Assembly: GCF_000715075.1 (NCBI RefSeq) | Contig: NC_134082.1 | Coordinates: forward strand, 213,392,948-213,456,947 | Reading direction: 5' to 3' | Length of the DNA: 64,000 bases | From: Nicotiana tabacum | Lineage: Eukaryota; Streptophyta; Magnoliopsida; Solanales; Solanaceae | Part shown: piece by piece, positions 22,782 through 33,826 of the stretch | How the letters are laid out: each line of letters begins with the position of its first letter | Numbering within the stretch: the stretch's first letter is position 1 | Notes under the pieces: model-generated | What the model was told of the DNA's origin: nothing | Seen by the model: the letters and a program-made list of their open reading frames with translations, nothing else | Database searches by the model: none | Program-made: the position numbers and the translations under genes

Positions 22782-23035
22782 CTCTTTTCGGTCCAAAATA
22801 AGTGATTTTTTTAGCTATTTTCACACAATTATTAAATTAACGTTTTAACATTAATTAGCAATGAAATTGACCATATTAATCTTTACTATCTCTTTACATA
22901 AATACTCCTAACACTATTTACTCCAAGGGCAATGTAGGAAAAAAATAGTTAATTCATTCTTGAAATATGAAAAAATCATTTATTTTGAACCACAACAAAA
23001 AATTCCAAAAATTACTTATTTTGGACCGGAGGGAG
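22782..23035. mobile_element. Stowaway-like MITE
   Basis: The left end CTCTTTTCGGTCCAAAATAA and right end TTATTTTGGACCGGAGGGAG form an inverted repeat flanked by TA (22780-22781 and 23036-23037). The 254-bp interior is AT-rich. A poly-T run lies about 110 bp downstream at 23149-23164. Confidence 0.75.
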
Positions 23036-23310
23036 TAATATGACTACTTCTATTCAATTTAAAGTAAGATAAGATGCTGACTCCTGGGGCATGAAACATG
23101 TCAAACATTAGAAAACCTATTTATATGTAGTTTTAAGATACACCTTTTTTTTTTTTTTTTTTTTCAAAACCAATACTTTGCGTTACAACAGCAAAGGGTG
23201 TTTTTAACAGACGTGATCGAGCAATCATTTCTTCGTATGATACCAATTCGACCGTCCAAATTCTTATCCTAATAGAGTACCTAATAACCAAAAACCAGGG
23301 GCGGACCCAA

Positions 23311-23664
23311 TGTTGCGGAAGCCAAATGTATATAGTGTGAATAAGTCACAATTACTATACCAAAAATTATGACAGCCACCAAATAATAAATAAGACAATA
23401 AAACAACAATAAAGGGAACACCAGAATTTACGAGGTTCGGCTAATTTTGCCTACTCCTCGGACACAACCAATATTTTATTTCACTCCAAAAATACAAGTG
23501 AAATAATACTAAAAAGAGAAGATACAAATGCCTTAAACAGATGAGAAGGCAAATGAGAGGTGTGTATCAATCCTAAACATTAGGCCTTCTTTTATAGGGG
23601 AAAAATCCCCCCAAACTTAACTCCCAACCAATGTGGGACTTTGGCATTTTGCCAAACTTCAACA
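23311..23664 (-). repeat. Copia 3' LTR
   Basis: 354 bp, TGTTGCGG...TTCAACA as read on the plus strand. On the minus strand it is preceded by the purine-rich tract CCAAGGTGGAGATT (polypurine tract, 23665-23678). It differs from the other LTR at the T/C of CACAATTACT versus CACAACTACT and by one C fewer in a C-run. Confidence 0.93.
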
Positions 23665-23742
23665 AATCTCCACCTTGGCAAAATTTCACATTTTCAATTC
23701 TCTCTCAATAACAAATTTTGGTTGTGTCTTCATCTTCAATCT

Positions 23743-26700
23743 TCAGTGTTCAACAATGTTGATCAAATCCAAACAATGTTGAAACTTGACCGCAGTCACC
23801 ACCTTTGTCAGCATATCAGCAGGATTCTCTGTAGTATGAATTTTCTTCACCGTGACTCTACCTTCTTCTATGATTTCTCGTACGAAATGATACCGAACAT
23901 CAATGTGCTTCGTCCTTGCATGATAAACTTGGTTCTTCGCTAATTGAATAGCACTTTGACTATCACAAAAAATTGTGATACCTTTTTGTTCAACACCAAG
24001 CTCCTTTAGCAATCCTTGAAGCCAAATTGCCTCTTTCACAGCCTCTGTAATAGCCATGTACTCTGCCTCTGTTGTAGACAAAGCAACTGTTGACTGCAAA
24101 GTAGACTTCCAACTAACTGGTGCCTTTGCAAAAGTAAACACATAACCAGTAGTTGATCTTCGTTTGTCCATATCACCCGCAAAATCTGAGTCACAATATC
24201 CAACTACAAACTGATTGTCTTCCTGCTCAAAAACTAACCCGACATCTACAGTATTATGAATATACCGTAGAATCCACTTCACAGCTTGCCAATGCTCCTT
24301 CCCTGGATTGTGCATATATCTGCTAATAACTCCAACAGCTTGTGAAATGTCAGGCCTTGTGCAAACCATTGCATACATCAAGCTACCAACAGCATTTGCG
24401 TATGGTACCTTTGACATATACTCTCGTTCAGCTTCATCCATTGGCGACATAGTAGTACTTAGCTTAAAATAGGAAGCAAGTGGAGTACTAACTGGCTTAG
24501 TCTTGTCATCTATGCCAAAACGTTGAAGTACTCTCTTCAAATATTCCTTTTGAGATAAACAGAGTTTCTTTGAACGTCTATCTCTAATTATCTCCATGCC
24601 AAGAATTTTCTTTGCCTCACCCAAATCCTTCATCTCGAACTCCTTCTTCAGTTGAATCTTCAACTTATCAATTTCTTCCGAATTCTTGGAAGCTATCAAC
24701 ATATCATCAACATATAGGAGAAGATATACAAAGGAACCATCTTTAAGCTTGTGCAAATACACACAATGATCGTATTTGCTTCTCTTGTACCCTTGCCGCA
24801 ACATAAACTCGTCAAATCGCTTGTACCATTGTCTAGAAGATTGTTTCAATCCGTACAACGATTTTTCAAGTTTGCACACCATATTTTCTTTTCCAGCAAC
24901 TTTGAATCCTTCTGGCTGAGTCATGTAGATTTCCTCCTCCAAGTTTCCATGTAAAAACGCAGTTTTTACATCCATCTGAACTAGTTCCAAATCCAATTGT
25001 GCTACCAAAGCCAACATAATTCTAATGGAGGAATGTTTTACAACTGGAGAAAACACTTCATTGTAATCAATTCCCTCCTTTTGAGCATATCCTTTGGCCA
25101 CCAATCTTGCTTTGTAGCGAACATCTACTTGGTTAGGAAATCCTTCCTTCTTTGCAAATACCCATTTGCACCCAATTGCTTTCTTTCCTTCGGGAGATTG
25201 GCCAATCTCCATGTATGATTCTGATGAAGGGACTGTATTTCATCATTCATGGCAATCCTCCACTTATCTTCTTCTGAACTTTGGACAGCGTCTTTATAAG
25301 TAGTAGGAACATCATCAGCTACAATTGAGGTTGCACAAGCAACCGTCTCTATGAGACGAACAGGTTTCGTTATTGTTCTTTTTGGCCTGCTGGTTGCTAT
25401 TGATTCAAGTTGTTGTTGAGATTCCTGAGTTGGAATCTCCTCTACCGGCTCTCCTTCCAGAGGGTAATCTTCATTTGTTTCCTCCTCTGCTTCTTGTGTA
25501 GGAAAAATAAATTTTCCCTCAAACTCCACCTGCTTAGAAGCACCTTCATTTTGTTTGGTATCTTCTGTTACCTTATTTACCATAGCAAATTCATCAAAGG
25601 TAACATCTCTGCTGAATATTACTTTCTTTGTCATAGGGCACCATAAGCGATATCCTTTGACTCCAGAAGTAATTCCCATAAAAATAGCCTTCTTTGCCCT
25701 TGGATCCAATTTTGACTCCGTCACATGATAATATGCAGTTGAGCCAAACACGTGCAAAGAGTTATAATCTACAGCAGGTTTTCCGTACCATTTTTCAAAT
25801 GGTGTTTTGCCATCAATAGCAGCAGATGGTAGACGATTAATGAGGTGACATGCATATGTAATTGCCTCAGCCCAAAATTCTTTGCCCAAGCCAGCATTGG
25901 ACAACATACACCGTACCTTCTCCAGCAAGGTCCGGTTCATACGTTCTGCCACTCCATTCTGTTGTGGTGTATGTCTAACAGTGAAGTGTCGGACGATGTC
26001 ATCATTTTCACAGACCTTATTGAAATGATCATTTTTGTATTCACCTCCATTGTCTGTGCGAATACACTTGATCCTCCTGCCTGTTTGATTCTCCACCATC
26101 GTCTTCCATTTGAGAAAAATTCCCAGCACTTCATCTTTGTTTTTCATTGTATACACCCATACTCTTCGAGAAAAATCATCAACAAAGGTTACAAAATAGT
26201 GCTTCCCACCCAATGAAGGTGTTTTGGAAGGACCCCAAACATCAGAGTGTACATAATCCAAAATGCCTTTAGTATTATGGATCGCTGTACCAAATTTAAC
26301 CCTTGTCTGTTTCCCTTTGACACAATGCTCACAAAACTCCAAGTTGCAAGCCTTTACTCCTTTTAACAATCCTTGATCTGATAGAGTTTTCAAGGATTTT
26401 CCTCCAGCATGTCCCAAGCGCATGTGCCATAGCTTGGTTGCTTCTGCCTCTTTGTCGTCACTGGATGTTACTGTCGCTGTCCCAATAACTGTACTGCCAC
26501 GATAGCGGTACATATTATTATTCTTCCGATTAGCCTTCATTACCACTAGTGCACCGGAGCATACTCTCATCACTCCATTTTCTGCAATGATTTTGAACCC
26601 TTTTGATTCTAGGGCTCCCACAGAGATGAGATTCTTCTTCAAATCCGGTACATATCGAACATCTATCAATGTTCTGATCATTCCATCATGGTTCCTTAAT

Positions 26701-27761
26701 CGTATTGAACCAATGCCATATGAGGTAAGAGGGTTGTTATCCGCTGTGTGGATGACTCCATATTCTCCTTCTTGAAATTCCATGAACCAGTCCCTGTTGG
26801 GACACATATGATAGCTACAAGCCGAGTCCATCAACCATATGTCTGATGATGTTGATGACTCTGTTGTAACTAATGAGAAGTCTGAATCATCACAATCAGC
26901 TACATTTGAATCCATAATGGCCTTTCCATTGTTATGTTTGGCCTTATTCTTCAACTTTGGACAGTCTTTCTTCCAGTGCCCTTTTTCTCGACAAAAGGCA
27001 CATTCATCTTTGCTGGGTCTGGATCTTGACTTGGATCTTCCCTTCTTTGTCCTCGTTTGATTTTGAGGACGACCCCTCACAAATAGTGCTTCTCCTTCTC
27101 CGCCCTTCTGTTTTTCTCGCTTTCTTTGTTCATAGCTGTACAAAGCCGAACAAACTTCTCTGAGAGAAACTTCGTCATTTCCATGGAGTAGAGTAGTTTC
27201 AAGGTGCTCGTACTCATCAGGAAGTGACGCCAACAACATCAAGGCCAAGTCACCATCATCATAAGTTGTATCCATATTTTGCAAATCTGTAACCAACTTA
27301 TTGAAACTGGTGATATGTTCATTCATCGTGGTACCAGGAACATAGGTGAAGTGAAACAGTCTCTTCTTCATGTACAATTTATTTTGACTGTTTTTCTTCA
27401 AAAATTTATCCTCCAGTGCTTTCCATAATTTACTTGCAGAAGTTTCCTTTGTGTATGGATATTTCTGCTCTCTAGCAAGGTAGGATCGAATGGTACCGCA
27501 AGCAACACGGTTGATAATTCTCTAATCTTCTTCTCCAATAACATCTGGTTTCTTTTCTTCAATGGCCAGATCTAGCCCTTGTTGAAAAAGGACATCTAGA
27601 ACCTCGCCTTGCCACATCCCAAAATGTCCGGACCCGTCAAATATTTCGACCGCAAATTTCGCATTTGACACAATTCTTGTCATAAGCGAAGATGCCAATG
27701 ATGACGTATTGTTGACACTTGATGTAGATTCTTCTTGTTTATTGTCTCCCATCTTTGACAC
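23743..27761 (-). pseudogene. Copia gag-pol polyprotein, broken by one stop and one frameshift
   Basis: One continuous polyprotein broken twice. Gag begins at 27761 (MSKMGDNK). A TAG at 27524-27522 replaces what should be a sense codon, and the frame then continues unchanged. The zinc knuckle is CAFCREKGHWKKDC. The protease is WLMDSACSYHM, with DSA where DSG is more usual. The integrase has the HHCC pre-core (HMRLGH...CEHC) and core motifs SDVWGP, RTDNGGEY and HTPQQNGVAER. A frameshift of one base occurs at about 25185-25205, just before reverse transcriptase. The polymerase motif is YVDD and the RNase H shows DSDFAGD and ALSTTEAEY. The frame ends at 23743. Both lesions look recent, and all catalytic motifs remain visible. 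Confidence 0.93.
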
Positions 27762-27789
27762 AAATATTATTTAATAGCTGACGACACAA

Positions 27790-27960
27790 ATCAAGATTAT
27801 TTCCTTTCTGGTGTGGAAGATCAGACTAAGCTGCAACCACAGAGCATACTCAGACAGAACCTTGACTCAGTTACCAAGATAAATCTTTTCTGATGTGGAA
27901 GATCAGACTATGCTGCAACCACAGAGCATACTTAGACAGTACCTTGGCTCTGATACCAAT
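27790..27960 (-). promoter_or_regulatory. Copia primer-binding site and duplicated leader
   Basis: Next to the 5' LTR, minus-strand TGGTATCAGAGCC (27958-27946) matches the 3' end of initiator tRNA-Met. The roughly 75-bp leader segment containing TGGAAGATCAGACTATGCTG and ACCACAGAGCATACTTAGAC is repeated immediately downstream (27805-27880). The repeat includes a degenerate second copy of the primer-binding site (complement of GACTCAGTTACCAA). The duplicated site is too diverged to prime normally. Confidence 0.85.
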
Positions 27961-28315
27961 TGTTGCGGAAGCCAAATGTATATAGTGTGAATAAGTCACA
28001 ACTACTATACCAAAAATTATGACAGCCACCAAATAATAAATAAGACAATAAAACAACAATAAAGGGAACACCAGAATTTACGAGGTTCGGCTAATTTTGC
28101 CTACTCCTCGGACACAACCAATATTTTATTTCACTCCAAAAATACAAGTGAAATAATACTAAAAAGAGAAGATACAAATGCCTTAAACAGATGAGAAGGC
28201 AAATGAGAGGTGTGTATCAATCCTAAACATTAGGCCTTCTTTTATAGGGGAAAAATCCCCCCCAAACTTAACTCCCAACCAATGTGGGACTTTGGCATTT
28301 TGCCAAACTTCAACA
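27961..28315 (-). repeat. Copia 5' LTR
   Basis: 355 bp, identical to the left LTR except for one substitution and one extra C near 28251-28263. It holds the promoter for the minus-strand element. The right boundary TTCAACA abuts the CCCAA target duplication. Confidence 0.93.
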
Positions 28316-28520
28316 CCCAAGTGGTGAGAGGTGGGTTCAACTGAACCCGCTTCGTCAAAAAATAATACTGTGTACATATAAATTATGGCTAAAGCAAGGT
28401 AAATTTTGTATAGAAATTATTTTTGAACCCGCTTATACAGCTTATATCGCTTATGTTAGTTATGGACTTCTCCGACTGAACCCGCTTGCACAAAATCTTG
28501 GGTCCGTCACTGCCAAAAAC

Positions 28521-29225
28521 ACATATAATTCACACAGCCTCCTCAACCCAAAGAAAAGAAAAGTAAAAATAGAAAGAGAAGAGAGCAAACATCCACCACA
28601 AAATCTGAAATCACCAATAAATCTAAAAGAATAAAAATTGACCAATCGCTACATTTTTTATAAACCAGAAATGGTTGTTTTCAACTTAAAAACTCGGTAG
28701 ACAATGGATCACCTCTGTACCCTTCTCCGCTTAAGTACCAGACTTGTGTAACGGATTTTAACTTGTAATGTACGTCATTTGCATATAGTATATCGCCCGA
28801 TATATTACCTTTGCCAGTGAACAAAAGCCTAGGGGCAAATGACCAATATCCTTGCACTTTGAAGTGAACATCTAAAAACGTTTTCATCAAATAAACCTGC
28901 TGCTTTTTACACAAGAACATATTTAAAACATCTGTGATACTTAAATTAGCAATGCCTCACACTAATATGTGATGTCTCCCTCGGATATTCTACAAGCAAC
29001 TGAGAGATCAAAACCATGGAACAGCAAGGTAGTCGCTCGATCTAACACCATGAAGCAAGATTTAACAGTTATGTTTCCACTAGTAAGTTGCAACAAAAGA
29101 AACCAGTAAAATACTGTAAGGAAATAATCCCCACCGGATATGACATGAGTAGAAAGCCTCTACAGGATTGAAAATGAGCCACAACCTACCAAGATCCAAA
29201 AAGAAAAAAGAGCTGAAAATTGCAG
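28521..29225. other. Downstream/3' UTR region of RPS21
   Basis: The part nearest 29225 should contain the RPS21 3' UTR (minus strand). A 79-codon minus-strand open frame at 28681-28920 has a protein-like composition but no family I recognise and no visible partner exon. Confidence 0.4.
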
Positions 29226-31182
29226 TTAATTGGGGATACCTCCATCAGGAAGTTCCCAATTATCTCCATCATCATCATTCCTCTTGTTCTTGGATGTCTC
29301 TTGCTTATCCTGTCCGAAATTTCTTGATGGTGGTGGCCCACGTCTGTTCAAGTGAAGGACGTGAGGTTGATAAATAGGCACAGAAAATTAGTAAATTCGA
29401 AACATCTGTTTCGCATCTTAGCGTAAGTTGGTTCATAAGATTTGAATTAGCAGATAATGCATTTGAAAGAGCAACTTCCACAAAGCTCACAGATTAGTAC
29501 CCTTTTGGATCTCATACATCACAAATCAAGCAAACGACAAGGTGCATAATGATCCACAATCTACATAGCTTTTTCCTTTCAAGATAAAATGAGCATAATC
29601 TTTGGCAAGAAACACAGGCTAGTAGAACTAAACTCTAATGTCAGAGGCGCAAAAACATAGAGCACATAGTGTAAAGGTTGTCTTTACAGTGGCAAAGATT
29701 TCAACTTTGAATATTTCAAAATCACTTTAGCTACCTCCTTCAAGCTAATGACATGAGAGTTAGATCGAGCGCAATGCAGCTTAACCAGAATTCCACCTAT
29801 CTACAGATCAATCAATCAATTATCATTGTCAAATTAATTGAAGCTGTATGAATCCTCTGTATTCATTTTGCTCTAAGTTAGACTATTGCAATGTCCATCA
29901 ACCTACGTAATCATCATCCTTTATCTTGACGTGCAGTGGCAGTGGCAGGATTTCCCTATGAGGGGGTTCAAAAAATGAAAAAAGTTAAAAAATTAAATGA
30001 GATTGTAGCTAGTAGGAATTGAACCAATGACCTTGACCACTAAGCTATGGCTTTGGGCTATGTTAAGGGGATTCAAAACATAATATATATAGAGAGAGAT
30101 AAAAACAGATTTTACCTTATATATACAGTGTAATTTTTCGGCGAAGGAGTTCGGATAAACCGTTTCCGGCCCCCTAAATCTGCCCCTGCTGACGTGGACT
30201 GACTATATTTTACCAAACTCACTTTGACAGAAGTAAATTCTCATCTATCTACGAATTCAAATAATACACAGGAGCCCAAAACAAGTTCAGTATCCTCTAC
30301 TTATAGAAGTTCTATGCAATATATTTACACAATCATGTCATTGTCAGCTAAATCGCTTCATGAGCATTAATTGGTAATCTATTAAAAATAGTAACTAACA
30401 TGCTATCACATGTTAAAATTTACTGAAAGTGTAAAAAACTCTTTACACTGTTAATGTATATAACTTAAATCCCTACTTAAATAAGTTATATCACGTTAGT
30501 AACTATGAAAAATTGCCAACTAACGCGTACGAAGAAATTTAGCTGTAATTACCTGATAAGTGACTTGATCGTGTAAATAAATCATTTACACTGTCAGTGT
30601 ATACAACTTAATCAAAACTACATTACTCTACTAACAAGATTCTAAGGAAAGTAAAAAAATAAAAATAAAGCAGCCAAAAACAGAGAGTAAAATGGGGAGA
30701 GGAGATAATCATTAGGATCACCTTCGACGATTACGCTTAGCAGCCTCACGAGTCTTGCGCTTATCTTTGTCTTGTGTGTTGTCAAAAAACCTCCTTCGCG
30801 TACATTCCTGAATAACTCCAGCTCTCATCACCTCCCTTCGAAAGCGACCAATAAGCTTTTCCTCGTGCTCATTATCATCCACAATTACCTGAATATTGTA
30901 AGCCGATCTGAAGAAAAGGGTATTTGCGTAGGCAAGAGAGGGACAAACAACGGAGGTAATATCAGAATTTGAAGACGATGATGATAATGGTAAAGGGTTG
31001 TGGTTATTACGGTCGTTGGTTGAGATAAGAGGTAGTAATAAATTAACCTCCTGGTTGGGGCTAGAAGATGAAGAAGAGAGGGAATCGGTGGAGAATTGGA
31101 GGAGAGGAGTTTTTTTTTTGGGGGGGGGGGGCTTTGAGGGAGTGAAGAAGGAGAAGAGATTGGCTATGGATGAGACTGCCAT
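29226..31182 (-). CDS. RPS21: Chloroplast 30S ribosomal protein bS21c
   Basis: Two exons on the minus strand: 31182-30722 and 29343-29226 (579 nt, 192 residues). The donor CGAAG|GTGATC and acceptor TTGAACAG|ACG join to give the AAKRNRRRRGPPP core. Residues 1 to about 90 are Ser/Pro-rich with few acids, a chloroplast transit peptide. Residues about 95-150 are the S21 domain, with YNIQVIVDDNE, LIGRFRREVMRAGVIQEC, RRRFF and KRKTREAAKRNRRR. The second exon adds a hydrophilic tail (KNKRNDDDGDNWELPDGG). Plastid S21 binds the small subunit near the anti-Shine-Dalgarno region and supports translation initiation. The Arabidopsis counterpart is GHS1 (At3g27160). Without exon 2 the frame would stop right after the basic core, so the split is easy to miss. 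The 1.4-kb intron carries a hAT-type MITE. Confidence 0.92.
29934..30189. mobile_element. hAT-like MITE in RPS21 intron
   Basis: Starts CAGTGGCAGTGGCAGGATTT and ends ATCTGCCCCTGC. The flanks share TGACGTG on both sides (29927-29933 and 30190-30196), with an eighth base differing, in keeping with an 8-bp hAT duplication. Inside, CCTTGACCACTAAGCTATGG resembles the tRNA-derived wording of other Solanaceae repeats. It is non-coding. Confidence 0.65.
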
Positions 31183-31257
31183 TTGAGAGTACAGGAATGG
31201 ATAGAAGGGGATGACCCAAATAACTGAAAAAACAATTCTTTTTTTGTACGTAAATAA

Positions 31258-31428
31258 TTACAACAACAATAACAATCCAGTATAATCTCACTTAATGGGG
31301 TCTGGGGAGTATAGTGTGTACGCAAAACTTAACCCTACCTTAGGGTAGAGAGACTGTTTTTAAATAGAAACTCGACATCTCTTTTTGGGAGACTCGAACT
31401 CATGACCTCTTGACTGGAAGTGCCCCTC
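31258..31428 (-). mobile_element. TS-type SINE, diverged
   Basis: (AAC)n-like start (ACAACAACAATAACAATCC), GGGGTCTGGGGAGTATAGTG, TAGGGTAGAGAGACTG, then GGGAGACTCGAACTCATGAC, the complement of the B-box region, and AGTGCCCCTCTT at the head. It is about 80 bp upstream of the RPS21 start codon, in its promoter region. Confidence 0.65.
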
Positions 31429-31945
31429 TTGTCTTAAATAATTCTGCTTCAAAATGGGTCCAAACTTCTAATGGGATTAAACCGTGAATCTATCTAAAAG
31501 AATGAATTTTTTCTAAGTGCAATTTTTTTAAAGATACGAGTAATGATCGATCTTTGTACACCTTTTAAAATACTTATAAGGTTTAGCTGACCAGCAGTTA
31601 GGGGTGTACAAAGGAAACCAACAAACCGCACCAACCCGATAATTCAAGTCAAACCGAGAAAAAAACTCGACTATGGTTTGGTTTGATTTGGTTTGGTGTT
31701 GAAAAAAAAAATCGATCATAATTGGTTTGGTTGGATTTGGTTTTAACTAAAGAAAATCAAACCGAAACCAAACCAACCTGACATTACATATATAGAAATT
31801 TTAGATATATTTAATATATAAATATACTTATTGTGATGTAATTTATAAATATTTCTTAAACTTTTTCATAATTTTATCTTTTAAGATATTATTTCAAGGT
31901 TGGACTTAGAACTTTTAAATGTTCCCAACTTCCAATAAGTTTTAT

Positions 31946-33226
31946 GGGGAAGTGCACGGTTAGCCACTAATAACACATGTATTTACTTTTAAGCCATTGT
32001 TTAAAATGTCTTTAGTTATCCACTGCTTTAATAAACTTTAACTGCCTGGACGAAAATACCCTTCTGCTCATGTCCTTAATTTTTGAACTTAACTTCAGGA
32101 CTTCAGGACTACATGTCATTAACTTTTGAACTTGGAACTCTAAGTTCAGGACTACATGTCCTTAACTTTTGAACTTGGAACTCTAAGTTAAGGACTTCAG
32201 AACTACATGTTCTTAACTGTTGAACATAACTTCAGGGCTTTAGGACTACATGTCCTTAACTTTTGAACTTAACTTCAGGGCTTCAGGACTACATGTCCTT
32301 AACTTTTGAACTTGTAACTGTAAGTTCAGGACCAAGTGTCCTTAACTTTAGAGCTTGTTAGTCTAAGTTCAGGACATATTGTCCTTAACTTTTGGGCTTC
32401 TTAGCCTAAGTTCAGGACCTATTGTCCTTAACTTTTGGGCTTCTTAGCCTAAGTTCAGGACCTATTGTCCTTAACTTTTGAGCTTGTTAGTCTAAGTTCA
32501 GGACTTCAGAACCTATTGTCTTTAACTTTTAAACTTGTAACTGTAAGTTCAGGACTTATTATCCTTAACTTTTGAGCTTGTTAGTCTACGTTCAGGATGC
32601 TAAAACTCAAGATCAACCACCTTTTCACTGTTTAAGGGGAAGCATCTCCTCCTAGTAACCATCATTTTACTGAAGGATCAATAAAGTAATAGGAAAAGAA
32701 TCAATATTGTAATTGTAAGCATAGTCATTCTAGATTGATGCATTTTTTGCTGTGGACGTTTCGGTAGTAGGATGAGCAAACGTTTTTTAAGGTGTTTGTT
32801 GGTGTTGATCTGAATATTGTGTCGAGAACGAAAAATAAGTCCAAAAGTCATTACTACTAAAGTTACAATCGTTTCTTCTACAAGACTACATTTGTGCACG
32901 CTCTCAATTAGTCAATACTTGGTGGGTTGGCGGCCTATCTCAGGAATCGTGTATTGATATATTCCATCAGTGAAAGAATACGTGCTGGTAATAAATTTGT
33001 ATAAAAATTTACTCGATTGTGAGGAAGACAAACATTCATTTTGGATTATGGAGAAGGCACGCAGAGAGAGAAGCGAGGGTTTGGGAAGAAAAGCAAGGGA
33101 AGAAAGTGTAAAAATATCTTTTCATATTAATTTTAATAGAATAGTGGCTATTTTTGCTCAACATTAGAATTGCTGGATAAAAAATAAATACCACCTTAAA
33201 TAGTGACTACCCCATGCCATTTCTAC
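31946..33226. mobile_element. Mutator-like element (non-autonomous), 1.28 kb
   Basis: A 10-bp direct repeat TAAGTTTTAT (31936-31945 and 33227-33236) flanks the segment; Mutator elements make 9-bp (sometimes 10-bp) duplications. The ends are imperfect inverted repeats, left GGGGAAGTGCACGGTTAGCC and right (complement) GTAGAAATGGCATGGGGTAG, both leading into (C/T)CACTA. The interior is mostly a minisatellite plus AT-rich DNA without a credible gene. Confidence 0.65.
32090..32600. repeat. Minisatellite of TCAGGAC...GTCCTTAACTTTTG units
   Basis: About ten imperfect units of roughly 43-60 bp, each with AAGTTCAGGAC, a short spacer and TGTCCTTAACTTTTG. The cleanest pair is at about 32390-32475. Because AGGAC and GTCCT are complementary, each unit is a small imperfect palindrome. 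It lies inside the Mutator-like element at 31946-33226. Confidence 0.8.
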
Positions 33227-33705
33227 TAAGTTTTATAGCCATTATATAATAGAGATTTTTTCTTTCCTATACCATATATGAAACCTTATTACCAAAAATG
33301 TGCATAGTTTCTAATTTACCCGTTCTGTCCACATTTTTTCTACAGTTATTATACCAATCATTAAATATTAATTAATAGTAGCTGAATATTCCTAATTTGT
33401 CGAGCTAAAATTGAGGAACAGGATATTCTAAAAAGATTTGGCGTAAATCAGATCAAATCATATTCTTCCAGATATTCCTATTTAGGCGCGCTACAATTAT
33501 GGAAGTAAATATTCTTCCAGATATTTTCCACCATTGTAGCCATTAAAAAGCTTTGAATTCAAATTTGGGTTTTCAAAAATCATTATTTGTTTGGATTGGG
33601 TGTTGTTGAAAATAATCGGGAATATGGTTTGGAGTTTATATCTCAATTTTGAGGGGTTTTGGTGAAAATTAGTCTTGGTTTTGACTGAATTTCAGATTGA
33701 AACTC

Positions 33706-33781
33706 GAAGAAGAAGAAGAAGAAGAAGAAGAAGAAGAAGAAGAAGAAGAAGAAGAAGAAGAAGAAGAAGAAGAAGAAGAAG

Positions 33782-33810
<29 letters not shown>
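33706..33810. repeat. (GAA)35 microsatellite
   Basis: 105 bp of uninterrupted GAA. The matching position on the opposite inverted arm (about 34527-34541) has only about five TTC units, so the expansion took place on one arm after the inverted repeat formed. Long GAA tracts can adopt triplex structure. Confidence 0.98.
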
Positions 33811-33812
<2 letters not shown>

Positions 33813-33826
33813 CATATTGCATAAAT

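Larger units (their letters stand above)
23311..28315 (-). mobile_element. Ty1/copia LTR retrotransposon (Tork/TNT-like), nearly intact
   Basis: A 5005-bp element bounded by TG...CA LTRs and a perfect 5-bp duplication CCCAA (23306-23310 and 28316-28320). On the minus strand the order is 5' LTR (28315-27961), primer-binding site TGGTATCAGAGCC, leader, gag-pol (27761-23743), polypurine tract and 3' LTR (23664-23311). The domain order protease, integrase, reverse transcriptase, RNase H is that of copia elements. The gag-pol frame carries one nonsense codon and one frameshift, so this copy is not autonomous as read. The LTRs differ by one substitution and one 1-bp indel. Confidence 0.95.
23296..28512. 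mobile_element. hAT-type MITE split by a copia retrotransposon
   Basis: The left TIR is CAGGGGCGGACCCAAG and the right TIR is CTTGGGTCCGTCACTG; the complement of the latter matches the former at 13 of 16 positions once the copia insert is removed. A perfect 8-bp duplication CCAAAAAC flanks the outside (23288-23295 and 28513-28520). Without the insert the MITE is about 207 bp (23296-23310 plus 28321-28512). The copia element entered 10 bp inside the left end and duplicated CCCAA. Confidence 0.88.

Noticed and set aside
23743..27163. Plus-strand open frames across the copia element
   Set aside because: They are antisense shadows of the gag-pol reading frame on the minus strand.
28681..28920. 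79-codon minus-strand open frame as an exon
   Set aside because: The composition looks protein-like but I recognise no family, see no convincing splice partners, and it lies in the RPS21 downstream region. It is left as a possibility only.
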